A model generated the notes under the pieces. It saw nothing but the letters and a program-made list of their open reading frames with translations, was not told the DNA's origin and did not search any database. This document shows positions 23,831-31,994 of a stretch of 39,926 nucleotides of DNA, piece by piece. Position 1 is the first letter of the stretch, and each line of letters begins with the position of its first letter. The stretch is from Bacillota bacterium (GTDB taxonomy: Bacteria; Bacillota; Clostridia; Christensenellales; UMGS416). The DNA lies in NCBI GenBank assembly GCA_023410875.1, contig JAEYPH010000050.1, forward strand, positions 1-39,926, written 5' to 3'. Position numbers and translations under genes: made by a program.

Positions 23831-25078
23831 TTACGGCCGCACCGGCGTGCCGTCGGGCAGCCGCGTCAGCGTCCACTGGGGCAGCTCGTGGAAGCACGGG
23901 AAGCGCTTGGCCGCTTCCTCGTCCATATCGATGCCGAAGCCCGGCTTCTCATTGACGTAGGCAAAGCCATTGCGCACCTCGGGGATGCCGGAGAACACCT
24001 CGTGCAGCGGCGCGCTCTGGTCTATGCCGCACCATTCCTGCACGCCGAAGTTGGCGCTGGCCAGGTCCAGGTGCAGGTTGCACGCGTGGCCCACGGGGCT
24101 CACGTCGCCGGGGCCGTGCCACGCGGTGCGGATGCCGTGGGCCTCGCACTGTATGGCCAGCTTGCGCGCCGGCGTCAGGCCCCCGATCTGGCTGATGTGC
24201 ACGCGCATGAAGTCGATCAGGCGCTCGTCCACCAGCGCCGTCCACTCCATGGGGTTGTTGAAGAGCTCGCCCATGGCCAGCGGCACGGCGGCGTGTTGGC
24301 GGATCGTGCGGAACCAGTCCACGTGCTCGGGGGCCAGCGCGTCTTCCAGGAAGAACAGCTTGTAGGGTTCCACGGCCTTGGCCAGACGCACGGCCTCTAT
24401 GGGCGCCAGGCGCTCGTGCACGTCGTGCAGCAGTTCTACCTCAAAGCCCAGCGCATTGCGCATGTGCTCAAAGAGGATCGGCACGCTCCGGGCGTAGGCG
24501 GCGGCGTCAAAGGTCGCGTCGTGCTGGCTGCGGGGGTCGTTGATGTAGCGCGAATCGAAGGCTCCGGGGCCCTCGGGCCGGTTCAGGAAGCGCATACGGC
24601 CGCCGTAGCCGCCCATCTGGCAGCGGATGTACTGGAAGCCCTGGGCCATCAGTTTGCGGGCGCTGTCCTCCACTTCGGCGGGCTCGCGGCCGTCGGCGTG
24701 GCGGTACAGCGGCACGCCGTCGCGGCACTTGCCGCCCAGCAGGCGGTACACCGGCAGGCCGGCTTCCTTGCCCACAATGTCCCACAGGGCCATGTCGCAG
24801 CCGGAAATGGCGTTGTTCAGGCACGGCCCGTTGCGCCAGTAGGAGGAGCCCATGGCAGTCTGCCAAGCGTCCTCTATGCGGGTCGCGTCGCGGCCCACGA
24901 GCAGCGGCTTCATGTATTCCTCAATGGCGTTTACGACGACCTTCCAGCGCTGGGTGAAGGTGGCGCAGCCCAGGCCGTACAGCCCCGGCTGGTTGGTGTC
25001 GATGCGCACGACGATCAAGTTGCTGCCGTCGGGCGCGCAGGTCAGGGCTCGGACGTCGGTAATGCGGATGTCACTCAT
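23831..25078 (-). CDS. Enolase-superfamily dehydratase, ManD/RspA type
   Basis: A 415-residue protein matching mannonate dehydratase-like (RspA/ManD) enzymes. The magnesium ligands are Asp219, Glu245 and Glu271, spaced 26 and 26 residues apart exactly as in ManD, and the catalytic His221 lies two residues after the first ligand (HDVHE). The N-terminal capping domain has WRNGPCLNNAISGCDMALWDI. Such enzymes dehydrate sugar acids (D-mannonate or D-gluconate) to 2-keto-3-deoxy acids in the cytosol. It overlaps the SDR gene by 8 bp, so both steps belong to one operon. Family members differ in substrate and rate, so a specific substrate is not claimed. Confidence 0.9.
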   Translation of the reverse strand: MSDIRITDVRALTCAPDGSNLIVVRIDTNQPGLYGLGCATFTQRWKVVVNAIEEYMKPLLVGRDATRIEDAWQTAMGSSYWRNGPCLNNAISGCDMALWDIVGKEAGLPVYRLLGGKCRDGVPLYRHADGREPAEVEDSARKLMAQGFQYIRCQMGGYGGRMRFLNRPEGPGAFDSRYINDPRSQHDATFDAAAYARSVPILFEHMRNALGFEVELLHDVHERLAPIEAVRLAKAVEPYKLFFLEDALAPEHVDWFRTIRQHAAVPLAMGELFNNPMEWTALVDERLIDFMRVHISQIGGLTPARKLAIQCEAHGIRTAWHGPGDVSPVGHACNLHLDLASANFGVQEWCGIDQSAPLHEVFSGIPEVRNGFAYVNEKPGFGIDMDEEAAKRFPCFHELPQWTLTRLPDGTPVRP

Positions 25079-25943
25079 GATGGTCTGCCTCCGTGGGATG
25101 ATTTTGTCGGTCCTGTATGGCTTGTATGAGCCGCTCGTCTACGATGGGCCGGCCCCAGCCACGGCGCGCGGCGTTGTCATAGTCGCCCTCGGGCATACCC
25201 GGCAGTATCAGCCCGCCGTCCAGCCGCAGCGTTACGCCGGTGATGTAGGCGGCCTTGTCGCTTACGAGATAGGCCACGGCATGGCCGCATTCCCGGGGCG
25301 TGCCCAGGCGTCCCAGGGGGATGCGCGGGCCCAGCATGGCGCTCCACTGCTGTGCCCGCTCGCCTTCGCGCACCTGCGTGGCGCCGGGGGCGATGCAGTT
25401 CACGCGGATGCCGTGGGGAGAAAGGTCCATGGCGATGCTCTCGCAGGAGCGCTTGAGAGCCGCTTTAAAACCGCCGTAGATAGGGTCGTTGGGATAGGCG
25501 CGCTCGCCGCGGCTGGAGGTTACGAACACGATGTTGCCGTGGATGCCGGCGGTCACCATGTGGCGCGCGGCGGCCCCGGCGGCCAGTATGTATCCGCGAT
25601 AGTCCAGGCCGTACAGCCAGTCCATCTCGTCGGCGGTCATCGTGAGTATGCTGTGGTGTCGCGTGACACCGGCGTTGCACACCAGCACGTCCAGGTGTCC
25701 CAGCGCTTCCAGCGCCCCGGCCACGACAGCTTCCGGCGTCTCCCTGTGGGAAAGGTCGGCCTGTATCACGGCGCAGCGCCGGCCCAGCGCCTCCACGGCC
25801 GCCTTGGTCGCCTGGGCACCGTCGGCGTTGCCGCCGTAGGTGATGGCGATGTCATAGCCTTCTTCTGCCAATACCTTTGCGATGCCCGCCCCGATGCCCG
25901 AGCTGCCGCCGGTGATCAGTGCGGTCTTTTGTCCTGTCTGCAT
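25071..25943 (-). CDS. Short-chain dehydrogenase/reductase
   Basis: A 290-residue classical SDR. The cofactor loop is TGGSSGIG (11-18), NAG is near 90-92, and the catalytic Ser143/144, Tyr156 and Lys160 (YGGFK) are in place. A C-terminal extension of about 35 residues follows the usual DGG end. It probably oxidises or reduces a sugar or sugar acid with NAD(P) as the first enzyme of the operon (SDR, ManD-like, cupin, isomerase, OsmC). GAAAGGA precedes the ATG. It is divergent from the URO-D gene, with about 210 bp between them. Confidence 0.9.
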   Translation of the reverse strand: MQTGQKTALITGGSSGIGAGIAKVLAEEGYDIAITYGGNADGAQATKAAVEALGRRCAVIQADLSHRETPEAVVAGALEALGHLDVLVCNAGVTRHHSILTMTADEMDWLYGLDYRGYILAAGAAARHMVTAGIHGNIVFVTSSRGERAYPNDPIYGGFKAALKRSCESIAMDLSPHGIRVNCIAPGATQVREGERAQQWSAMLGPRIPLGRLGTPRECGHAVAYLVSDKAAYITGVTLRLDGGLILPGMPEGDYDNAARRGWGRPIVDERLIQAIQDRQNHPTEADHHE

Positions 25944-26085
25944 ATATACATCCTTTCTCGCCCTGCCGCAGTGCCTAGGCGATCATATCCCAAATAGAAC
26001 GTTTCAGTATATGTTCGTACCCTGAAAGGAAAACCCTGCCAGGATTCGCTGTATTTTGCGTTTCCGTTTCATTGCCGCCTTGCCA

Positions 26086-26114
26086 TTGTTTTGCACCGGG
26101 CATTGCGGTACAAT
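26086..26114 (+). promoter_or_regulatory. Promoter for URO-D family gene
   Basis: TTGTTT (26086-26091) and TACAAT (26109-26114) are separated by 17 bp. TTGGAGGAC and the ATG follow about 40 bp later. Confidence 0.6.
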
Positions 26115-26152
26115 CTACGCTGTATAAAACCTGCAACCCTTTGGAGGACAAA

Positions 26153-27310
26153 ATGACAGCAGACCGCCGTGAAACCCTGACTTCCCGCGAGCGCGTGCGC
26201 CGCAGCGTAGCCCGCCTGCCGGTGGACCGCACGCCCATCGATCTGGGTATGCACTATTCCACGGGCATTTCCGCTTTTGCCTATTGGAACCTGCGCGAAC
26301 ACCTGGGCCTGCCTGTGAGCGAGGTCGAGGTTGTGGACCCCGGCCAGTTCCTGGCCCGCGTGGAGCCCGACGTGCTGGAACGCTTCCATGTGGATTGCAT
26401 CTGCTTCCACCCGGGCTATCCCAACACCGCCATCTGGAATCCCCGGGGAGAGTATCGGTTCCGCGTGCCCCGGCGCATGCTGCCCCAGCGCCAGGAGGAC
26501 GGCTCCTGGCTGGTGCGGGGCGAGGGCGCCAACATGACCATGCCCGACGGCGGCTTCTTCTTCGACGGCGGCGGCGTGAACCCGTGGGACGGCGACGAGG
26601 ATTTCCTGGACGCCGCGGCCCGCAGCGCCGAGCGCATCTGCAAGGAAACCGACCTGTACACGGTGTACATCGGCTTTGGCGCCTATTTCTCCGACAACCC
26701 GGACTGGCTGTGCAACTTCATGCTGGAGCCCGAGGAGGCCGACGCCGCCAACCTGCGCTGGCTGGAGAACGACCTGAAGACCTGCGCCAGGATCATCGAC
26801 AAGATGGGCAAATATGTACAGGGCATCTGCATCAACAGCGACCTGGGCACCCAGACCGCGCCCTTCATCCGCCCGTCCATCCATGCCGAGCGCATCGCGC
26901 CGCTGATTAAGCGCTTGACCGATTTCATCCACCAGAACTCCGACTGCCAGGTGTTCATGCACTCCTGCGGAGCCATGGAGCCCTTCCTGCCGGCGCTCAT
27001 TTGGGCGGGTGTGGACGCCATCAACCCCGTGCAGGTTTCCTGCGCCAACATGGAGCCCACCGCCCTCAAGGCCAAATACGGCAAGGACATCTGCTTCTGG
27101 GGCGGCGGCTGCGACACGCAGAACGTGCTGTGGCGCGGCACGCCCGACGAGGTGCGCGCCAACGTGCGCACGCTGATGTCCGCGCTGGCCCCCCACAGCG
27201 GCATGGTGTTCAACCAGGTGCACAACATCATGGGTAACGTGCCGCCGGAGAACATCGTCGCGATGTATGATACGGCCTATGAGGAGAGCTTCAAATACGG
27301 GGAGCTGTAA
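26153..27310 (+). CDS. Uroporphyrinogen decarboxylase (URO-D) superfamily methyltransferase-like protein
   Basis: A 385-residue TIM barrel of the URO-D superfamily, in the branch with cobalamin methyltransferases (MtaA/CmuA-like) rather than true HemE. Visible blocks: the start SRERVRRSVARLPVDRTPIDL, a HSCG motif (about residue 270) that in relatives carries zinc ligands, and WGGGCDTQ near the end. Members of this branch often move methyl groups between corrinoid proteins and a thiol, or act on aromatic ethers. No corrinoid protein gene adjoins it. GGAGGAC lies before the ATG. A RACo-type activator at 34026 could belong to the same chemistry. Substrate unknown. Confidence 0.8.
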   Translation: MTADRRETLTSRERVRRSVARLPVDRTPIDLGMHYSTGISAFAYWNLREHLGLPVSEVEVVDPGQFLARVEPDVLERFHVDCICFHPGYPNTAIWNPRGEYRFRVPRRMLPQRQEDGSWLVRGEGANMTMPDGGFFFDGGGVNPWDGDEDFLDAAARSAERICKETDLYTVYIGFGAYFSDNPDWLCNFMLEPEEADAANLRWLENDLKTCARIIDKMGKYVQGICINSDLGTQTAPFIRPSIHAERIAPLIKRLTDFIHQNSDCQVFMHSCGAMEPFLPALIWAGVDAINPVQVSCANMEPTALKAKYGKDICFWGGGCDTQNVLWRGTPDEVRANVRTLMSALAPHSGMVFNQVHNIMGNVPPENIVAMYDTAYEESFKYGEL

Positions 27311-27321
27311 GAAATGAGTTA

Positions 27322-27403
27322 GGGAGATTCTTCGGTCGCCATACTCCCTCAGAATGACAAACGAAGCCAGAACTGTCATTCTGAGCGCAGCGAAGAATCT
27401 CCC
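27322..27403. repeat. Imperfect palindromic repeat, 82 bp
   Basis: GGGAGATTCTTCG (27322-27334) and CTCAGAATGACA (27348-27359) are matched in inverted order by TGTCATTCTGAG (27374-27385) and CGAAGAATCTCCC (27391-27403). The unit lies between the URO-D and gdhA genes and would fold into a long hairpin with a bulge. Sequences of the form TGTCATTCTGAG...CGAAGAATCT occur in intergenic repeats of many gut bacteria. Confidence 0.85.
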
Positions 27404-27468
27404 AAGCAATGTATATTTTGTTTTGAGTTTTGTTTCAGGTGCAAAACCTGATTTCAGGAGGATCACCA

Positions 27469-28725
27469 ATGAGCAAGACCTACAACCCCTACGACGAGAT
27501 GCTGGAAGTGCTGGACCGCGCCGCCGGCATGCTGGGCCTGTGCGAGAGCGACTATGTCATCCTCAAGTACCCCGAGCGTGAGCTCAAGGTCGCCATCCCC
27601 GTGGAGATGGACGACGGCTCCACGAGGGTGTTCGAGGGCTACCGCGTGCAGCACAGCAGCTCCCGCGGGCCGTGCAAGGGCGGCATCCGCTACCACCAGG
27701 ACGTGGACGTGGACGAGGTAAAGGCGCTGGCGGCGTGGATGACGTTCAAGTGCGCCGTGGTCAACATCCCCTACGGCGGAGGCAAGGGCGCGGTCAAGGT
27801 GGACCCGCGGCAGATGAGCCGCAACGAGCTCAAGCGCCTGACGCGCCGCTACATCGGCATGATACTACCGCTCATCGGTCCCGAGCGTGACATCCCCGCG
27901 CCGGACGTCAACACCAACGCCGAGGTCATGGGCTGGATCATGGACACCTACAGCATGTTCCAGGGCCACACGGTGCCCGGCGTGGTCACCGGCAAGCCCA
28001 TAGAGATCGGCGGCTCCCTGGGCCGCCGCGAGGCCACCGGCCGCGGTGTCATGTTCGTGACCAGGGAGATTCTGCACCGCATGGGCATGCCGGTGCTGGG
28101 CACCCGCATCGCGATACAGGGCATGGGCAACGTGGGTGGCGTGGCTGCACGGCTGCTGCAGCGCGAGGGCTGCCACATCGTGGCGGTCAGCGATGTATCC
28201 GGCGGCCTTTATCACCCCGACGGGCTGGACATCGAGAGCATCCTGGCCCATCAGGATGGCGGCAAGCCCTTGAGCGCCTATGAAGCGCCGGGTGTGGAAC
28301 ACATCGACAACGCGGCGCTGCTGGCCTGCGAGTGCGATGTGCTGATCCCCGCGGCGCTGCAAAACCAGATCACCGAGGAGAACGCCGCGAGCGTACGCGC
28401 GGCCATCATCGTGGAGGGCGCCAACGGCCCCACGACCGTGGGCGCAGACCGTATTCTGGAGGAGGCCGGCAAGGTCATCGTGCCGGACATCCTGGCCAAC
28501 GCCGGCGGCGTGGTCGTGAGCTACTTCGAGTGGGTGCAGAACATACAGTCGCTGATGTGGGACGAGGACGAGATCAACCAGGCGCTGGAGAAGATCATGA
28601 CCCGCGCCTTCAACGAGGTGTGGGATGCCAAGGCCGCCCGCAGCACGTCCATGCGCATGGGCGCCTACATGGCGGCGCTGCAGCGCGTCGTCAACGCCAA
28701 GAAGATACGCGGAATTTTCCCGTGA
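27469..28725 (+). CDS. gdhA: Glutamate dehydrogenase (Glu/Leu/Phe/Val family)
   Basis: A 418-residue hexameric-type glutamate dehydrogenase, about the usual length of the clostridial NAD-linked enzymes. The catalytic and substrate region includes PCKGGIRYHQ (about 68-77) and PYGGGKGAV with the active Lys106. The nucleotide fold has GMGNVGGVAARLL. It links amino-acid and carbon metabolism by interconverting glutamate and 2-oxoglutarate. AGGAGGATC lies before the ATG. It is followed after 22 bp by the lyxose isomerase-like gene. Branched-chain dehydrogenases of the family cannot be fully excluded, but length and motifs favour GDH. Confidence 0.9.
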   Translation: MSKTYNPYDEMLEVLDRAAGMLGLCESDYVILKYPERELKVAIPVEMDDGSTRVFEGYRVQHSSSRGPCKGGIRYHQDVDVDEVKALAAWMTFKCAVVNIPYGGGKGAVKVDPRQMSRNELKRLTRRYIGMILPLIGPERDIPAPDVNTNAEVMGWIMDTYSMFQGHTVPGVVTGKPIEIGGSLGRREATGRGVMFVTREILHRMGMPVLGTRIAIQGMGNVGGVAARLLQREGCHIVAVSDVSGGLYHPDGLDIESILAHQDGGKPLSAYEAPGVEHIDNAALLACECDVLIPAALQNQITEENAASVRAAIIVEGANGPTTVGADRILEEAGKVIVPDILANAGGVVVSYFEWVQNIQSLMWDEDEINQALEKIMTRAFNEVWDAKAARSTSMRMGAYMAALQRVVNAKKIRGIFP

Positions 28726-28747
28726 TAACCGCTACAGGAGGTAAGCC

Positions 28748-29428
28748 ATGAAGAGATCGCAAGTCAACGCCTATCTGCGGGAAGCCGCAGCCTTTTTGGA
28801 GACGCACCGGTTCAAGCTGCCGCCCTTCGCCTTCTGGAGCGAGGCCGAATGGGCGGCCAAGAGCAGCGAATACGACGAGATTCGTGACAACGCCCTGGGT
28901 TGGGATATCACCGACTTCGGCTCCGGCGATTTTGAGCGCGTGGGCTTGATGCTGTTCACCGTGCGCAACGGCAACGCTGCCGACCCGCGCTATGCCAAGC
29001 CCTACGCCGAGAAGATCATGGTAGCCAAGGAGGGGCAGGTGACGCCCTATCACTTCCACTGGCGCAAGATGGAGGACATCATCAACCGCGGCGGCGGCAA
29101 CCTGATGGTGCAGCTCTACAACGCCGACGCCGAAGGCGGCTTTGCCGACACGCCTGTGCGGGTGCTGACCGATGGCCGCGCCTATGAAGCGCCGGCGGGC
29201 GTGGTGCTGCGGCTGACACCGGGGGAGAGCATCACGCTGCCCACCGGGCAATACCACAGCTTCTGGGGCGAGCCCGGCTGCGGGCCGGTGCTGCTGGGCG
29301 AGGTGTCCCAGGTAAACGACGACAGCGCTGACAACCGCTTCCACCAGCCGGCGGGCCGCTTCCCGACCATCGAGGAGGATGAGCCCAAATTATGGCTTTT
29401 GGGTAATGAGTATCCCAAAGCTAAGTAA
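28748..29428 (+). CDS. D-lyxose isomerase-like cupin protein
   Basis: A 226-residue protein of the D-lyxose/D-mannose isomerase family, a cupin-fold enzyme. The metal motif is TPYHFHWRKMEDI with His102, His104 and Glu109, and the later GQYHSFWGEPGCGP block gives the fourth His. It interconverts an aldose (lyxose, mannose or similar) and the ketose in the cytosol. AGGAGG sits 7 bp before the ATG. It shares the plus-strand run with gdhA and faces the divergent sugar-acid operon, which suggests one sugar-use locus. The substrate is inferred from family only. Confidence 0.88.
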   Translation: MKRSQVNAYLREAAAFLETHRFKLPPFAFWSEAEWAAKSSEYDEIRDNALGWDITDFGSGDFERVGLMLFTVRNGNAADPRYAKPYAEKIMVAKEGQVTPYHFHWRKMEDIINRGGGNLMVQLYNADAEGGFADTPVRVLTDGRAYEAPAGVVLRLTPGESITLPTGQYHSFWGEPGCGPVLLGEVSQVNDDSADNRFHQPAGRFPTIEEDEPKLWLLGNEYPKAK

Positions 29429-29451
29429 TTTCTGACATTCTGAGTCTTTGA

Positions 29452-29599
29452 GGCTGTCGTGTTCATCACATATTCCATATCTAAATAGGGTGCCGAAGGT
29501 TTCCAAAGGGCGACCGGAAAGCCCTTTGGTCGCGCCTCGCAGGCGCGAAATCCCCTTCCTTTGTTGGAATATGCAATTTACATGCTGAACACGACAGCC
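29452..29599. repeat. 148-bp inverted-repeat (MITE-like) element
   Basis: The ends are perfect 14-bp inverted repeats (GGCTGTCGTGTTCA at 29452-29465 and its complement at 29586-29599). A second inverted pair (CATATTCCA at 29469-29477 and TGGAATATG at 29565-29573) lies inside, and the centre has hairpins AAAGGGC/GCCCTTT and CGCGCC/GGCGCG. There is no coding capacity. The shape is that of a non-autonomous mobile element or a large RNA fold. No clear target-site duplication was seen. Confidence 0.75.
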
Positions 29600-29661
29600 C
29601 CTTTTCTTATGAGCACGAACGCGCTATTCTATTTGAATCCCAAACTGTTCCGGAGGCATCC

Positions 29662-30438
29662 ATGTTCAAACGGGTGACGGCGCAGGAACTGCCCCAGGTG
29701 CTGGCCTTTCTGAAGCGCGAGCCGGATATCAACCATTTCATCCTGGGCGACCTGGAAGTTTTCGGGCTGGCCGACCCGCACCTGACGCTGTGGGCGGAGC
29801 AGCCGCTCACCGCCGTGCTGCGCCAATACGGCGGCAGCTTCGCCTTCTACGCGCCGGGCGGCGCCGATTGGGACCAGGCAGCCCTCCTGATGAAGCAGGC
29901 GGGCTACGGTGCGCTCAGCGGGCGGCCGGAGTATCTGCGCCCGCTGCTGGAGCGCCTGGGAGACCCTTTGCGCCTGGAGACCCACATCTTTATGGCGCTG
30001 GACCCCGGCGAGCTGATACCGCCCGCCGGCCATGCTGCCGTCGTGCGTGTCACGGCGGCCACTTTGGAGCAATACCTACCGGGCATCGCGGCGCTGCGTC
30101 GGGGCATCAGCGAATTCCACACGGCGCTCAACGTGGACGCGCTGCGCGAGGAAGTGGCGCTGGGCTGCAAGCGCGTGGCGCTCATCGAGCGCGACGGCGC
30201 GGTGGCCTCCATGGCCATGACCAACGAGCGCGCCGACGCCGCGATGATCGTGAGCGTATGCACGGCCAACGCCTACCGGGGCCTGGGCTACGCCAGCCAC
30301 GTCACGGCGGCGCTGTGCGGTGACTTGGCCAGGGAGGGCAAGCGTGCATTGCTGTTCTACATGAACCCCTCCGCCGGCCGTATCTACGCGGCGCTGGGGT
30401 TCCGGGATATCGGCCGGTGGATGATGGTGTCCTTCTGA
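29662..30438 (+). CDS. GNAT family N-acetyltransferase
   Basis: A 258-residue protein. The C-terminal GNAT domain (about 118-258) has the acetyl-CoA loop ANAYRGLGYASHV (Q/RxxGxG/A-like RGLGYA), followed by the SAGRIYAALGFRDIG motif B end. The N-terminal half is a second, degenerate GNAT-like or family-specific domain with INHFILGDLEVFG. It presumably acetylates an amine of unknown identity. GGAGG precedes the ATG at 29662. It is the gene just upstream of the rplJ promoter, a place usually taken by rplA in bacteria, but there is no evidence of a shared transcript. Confidence 0.8.
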   Translation: MFKRVTAQELPQVLAFLKREPDINHFILGDLEVFGLADPHLTLWAEQPLTAVLRQYGGSFAFYAPGGADWDQAALLMKQAGYGALSGRPEYLRPLLERLGDPLRLETHIFMALDPGELIPPAGHAAVVRVTAATLEQYLPGIAALRRGISEFHTALNVDALREEVALGCKRVALIERDGAVASMAMTNERADAAMIVSVCTANAYRGLGYASHVTAALCGDLAREGKRALLFYMNPSAGRIYAALGFRDIGRWMMVSF

Positions 30439-30493
30439 GCCGGGCGGTGCATCATGGACGATGACGATGGAAATGTCAGTTTTAACTTTCTGA

Positions 30494-30522
30494 TTGACAT
30501 TTTCGCACCGGCTTGCTATAAT
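30494..30522 (+). promoter_or_regulatory. Strong consensus promoter of rplJ-rplL
   Basis: TTGACA (30494-30499) and TATAAT (30517-30522) are both perfect, 17 bp apart, with TGC giving an extended -10. This strength fits a ribosomal protein operon. Confidence 0.92.
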
Positions 30523-30529
30523 TTGCGAG

Positions 30530-30660
30530 CTTAAAGGTTTTCAGCTACAGACAGCAGGCGCGGTGATCCGCTTAAATTTTGCCTGCCGAGGTTGGGAAGC
30601 TTCTGTATAGAGCTTTGTACCCCTGTGCTGTTCCTTTGCACAGGGGTTTTTTGTACCCCT
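30530..30660 (+). ncRNA. Ribosomal protein L10 leader with attenuator
   Basis: The leader carries the pieces of the L10 leader: ACAGACAGCAGG (about 30545) that can pair with CCTGCCGAGG (about 30580), with CTTAAATTTT between. The 3' part ends in a Rho-independent terminator (30620-30652). In known cases L10-L12 binds this leader and shuts off its own synthesis. Confidence 0.85.
30620..30652 (+). terminator. Attenuator terminator in rplJ leader
   Basis: CCCCTGTGC (30620-30628) pairs with GCACAGGGG (30638-30646), a 9-bp stem, followed by six T. It precedes the rplJ ribosome binding site and would stop transcripts unless an alternative fold forms. Confidence 0.88.
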
Positions 30661-30691
30661 GATCTTCAGGGGAAAGGAGGAACAACAACCT

Positions 30692-31225
30692 ATGTCAGCC
30701 AATCGCGATGCGAAGGTGTTGGAAGTCGCCGAGATCAAGGACAAGCTCAGCCGCGCCAGCTCCGTGGTGCTGGTGGAATACATCGGCATGAACGTGCTGG
30801 AAGTGACCGAGCTGCGCAACCAGCTGCGCAAGGCCAAGGTGGATTACAAGGTGCTCAAGAACACGCTGGTCAAGCGTGCCGCCGACGAGCTGCAGATCCA
30901 GGGTCTGGATCCCTTCCTGACCGGCTCCACGGCCGTGGCCTTCAGCTATGAAGACCCCACCGCGTCCGCCAAAGTGTTCACCGAGCAAATGAAGAAGGTT
31001 CAGAAGCTCAAGATCAAGGGCGGTCTCGTGGGCAACAAGGCCATCAGCGCCGCCAGCGTGGAAGAGCTCTCCAAGGTGCCTGCCAAAGAAGTGCTCGTGG
31101 CCAAGCTGCTGGGCACGATGAACGCGCCCATCACGAACTTCGTCAGCGTGCTCAACGGCCCCGCCCGGGCTCTGGTGTGCGCGCTCAACGCCATCAAGGA
31201 TCAGAAAGAACAGCAAAGCGCCTAA
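30692..31225 (+). CDS. rplJ: Ribosomal protein L10
   Basis: A 177-residue L10, the stalk base protein of the 50S subunit that binds 23S rRNA and L12 dimers. The conserved helix EIKDKLSRASSVVLVEYIGM and the ELRNQLRKAKVDYKVLKNTL block are present, as is GLVGNKAIS. The C-terminal helix, which holds L12, is complete. AAAGGAGG lies before the ATG. It is followed by rplL after 42 bp and is probably controlled by the L10 leader. Unusually, no rplK or rplA gene lies upstream. Confidence 0.97.
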   Translation: MSANRDAKVLEVAEIKDKLSRASSVVLVEYIGMNVLEVTELRNQLRKAKVDYKVLKNTLVKRAADELQIQGLDPFLTGSTAVAFSYEDPTASAKVFTEQMKKVQKLKIKGGLVGNKAISAASVEELSKVPAKEVLVAKLLGTMNAPITNFVSVLNGPARALVCALNAIKDQKEQQSA

Positions 31226-31267
31226 GCGCCGACCAACTCAAATTAGAATAATGGAGGAAAATACATC

Positions 31268-31648
31268 ATGGCTCTGTCCAAAGATCAGATCATCGAAGCC
31301 ATCAAGGAAATGAACGTTCTCGAACTCTCCGAACTGGTGAAGGACCTCGAGGGCATCTTCGGCGTGAGCGCCGCCGCCCCTGTGGCCGTTGCCATTGCCC
31401 CCGCCGCCGCCGCCGCTGCCGAGCCCGTGGAAGAGCAGACCGAATTCGACGTCATTCTCGAGAGCTCCGGCGCTGAGAAGATCAAGGTCATCAAGGTTGT
31501 GCGCGAGCTGACCGGCCTGGGTCTCAAGGAAGCCAAGGACCTCGTGGACAACTGCCCCAACCCCGTCAAGACCGGCATCCCCAAGGCCGAGGCCGAGAAC
31601 ATCAAGACCAAGCTGGTCGAAGTGGGCGCCACGATCAAGATCAAGTAA
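31268..31648 (+). CDS. rplL: Ribosomal protein L7/L12
   Basis: A 126-residue L12. The N-terminal dimerisation domain (MNVLELSELVKDLEGIFGVS) is followed by an Ala/Pro-rich hinge and the C-terminal domain with KIKVIKVVRELTGLGLKEAKDLVDNCP, which recruits translation factors. Usual length. GGAGG precedes the ATG. It ends the operon; a strong terminator follows at 31732, and rpoB is not next. Confidence 0.98.
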   Translation: MALSKDQIIEAIKEMNVLELSELVKDLEGIFGVSAAAPVAVAIAPAAAAAAEPVEEQTEFDVILESSGAEKIKVIKVVRELTGLGLKEAKDLVDNCPNPVKTGIPKAEAENIKTKLVEVGATIKIK

Positions 31649-31994
31649 GAAGGCTTCGGCTATGCCTTCGCCTTTCGCCAGCGGCGCTGCGGCGCCTCGG
31701 CGATTCAGAAGGCCTGTCAGGAGTACCCTTTGCCCGCCTGCCGATAACCGTCGGCAGGCGGGCTTTTGCTATCCGTCTCACACTAGCTGAACAGGAACGA
31801 GGACCGCTGTTGCGGAGTTTTTTCCCGTTTCTTTCTTGCCTCTTGTTTGCCTCCGCCGGGTGAACCGCCGTCGGCGCTAGGTTCTCACGACGCTCGTTAG
31901 GTCCAAATCCGTTATTTTGTGTTGCATAAAAAGCGGGCCTTAACAAGTACAAGGAGTTATTATCGTCTACGATCATATTGAACATATAGGGAGT
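31649..31994 (+). other. Gene-free stretch after rplL
   Basis: These 346 bases hold a G/C-rich hairpin-prone stretch after rplL, the strong terminator at 31732-31767, and then about 225 bases that turn less GC-rich. I see no gene and no firm promoter in the latter part. Confidence 0.5.
31732..31767 (+). terminator. Rho-independent terminator of rplJ-rplL
   Basis: A perfect 13-bp stem (31732-31744 with 31751-31763), a TAACCG loop, and TTTT. Confidence 0.9.

Noticed and set aside
23255..25129. Long plus-strand open frame opposite the cupin and ManD-like genes
   Set aside because: Antisense to genes with exact enolase-superfamily ligand spacing; it crosses an intergenic repeat.
26069..27469. 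Long minus-strand open frame opposite the URO-D gene
   Set aside because: Same reason: the antisense product shows no motif and runs through the palindromic repeat.
16148..29599. CRISPR array
   Set aside because: The four repeat elements differ from each other, occur singly and have no regular spacers or cas genes nearby.
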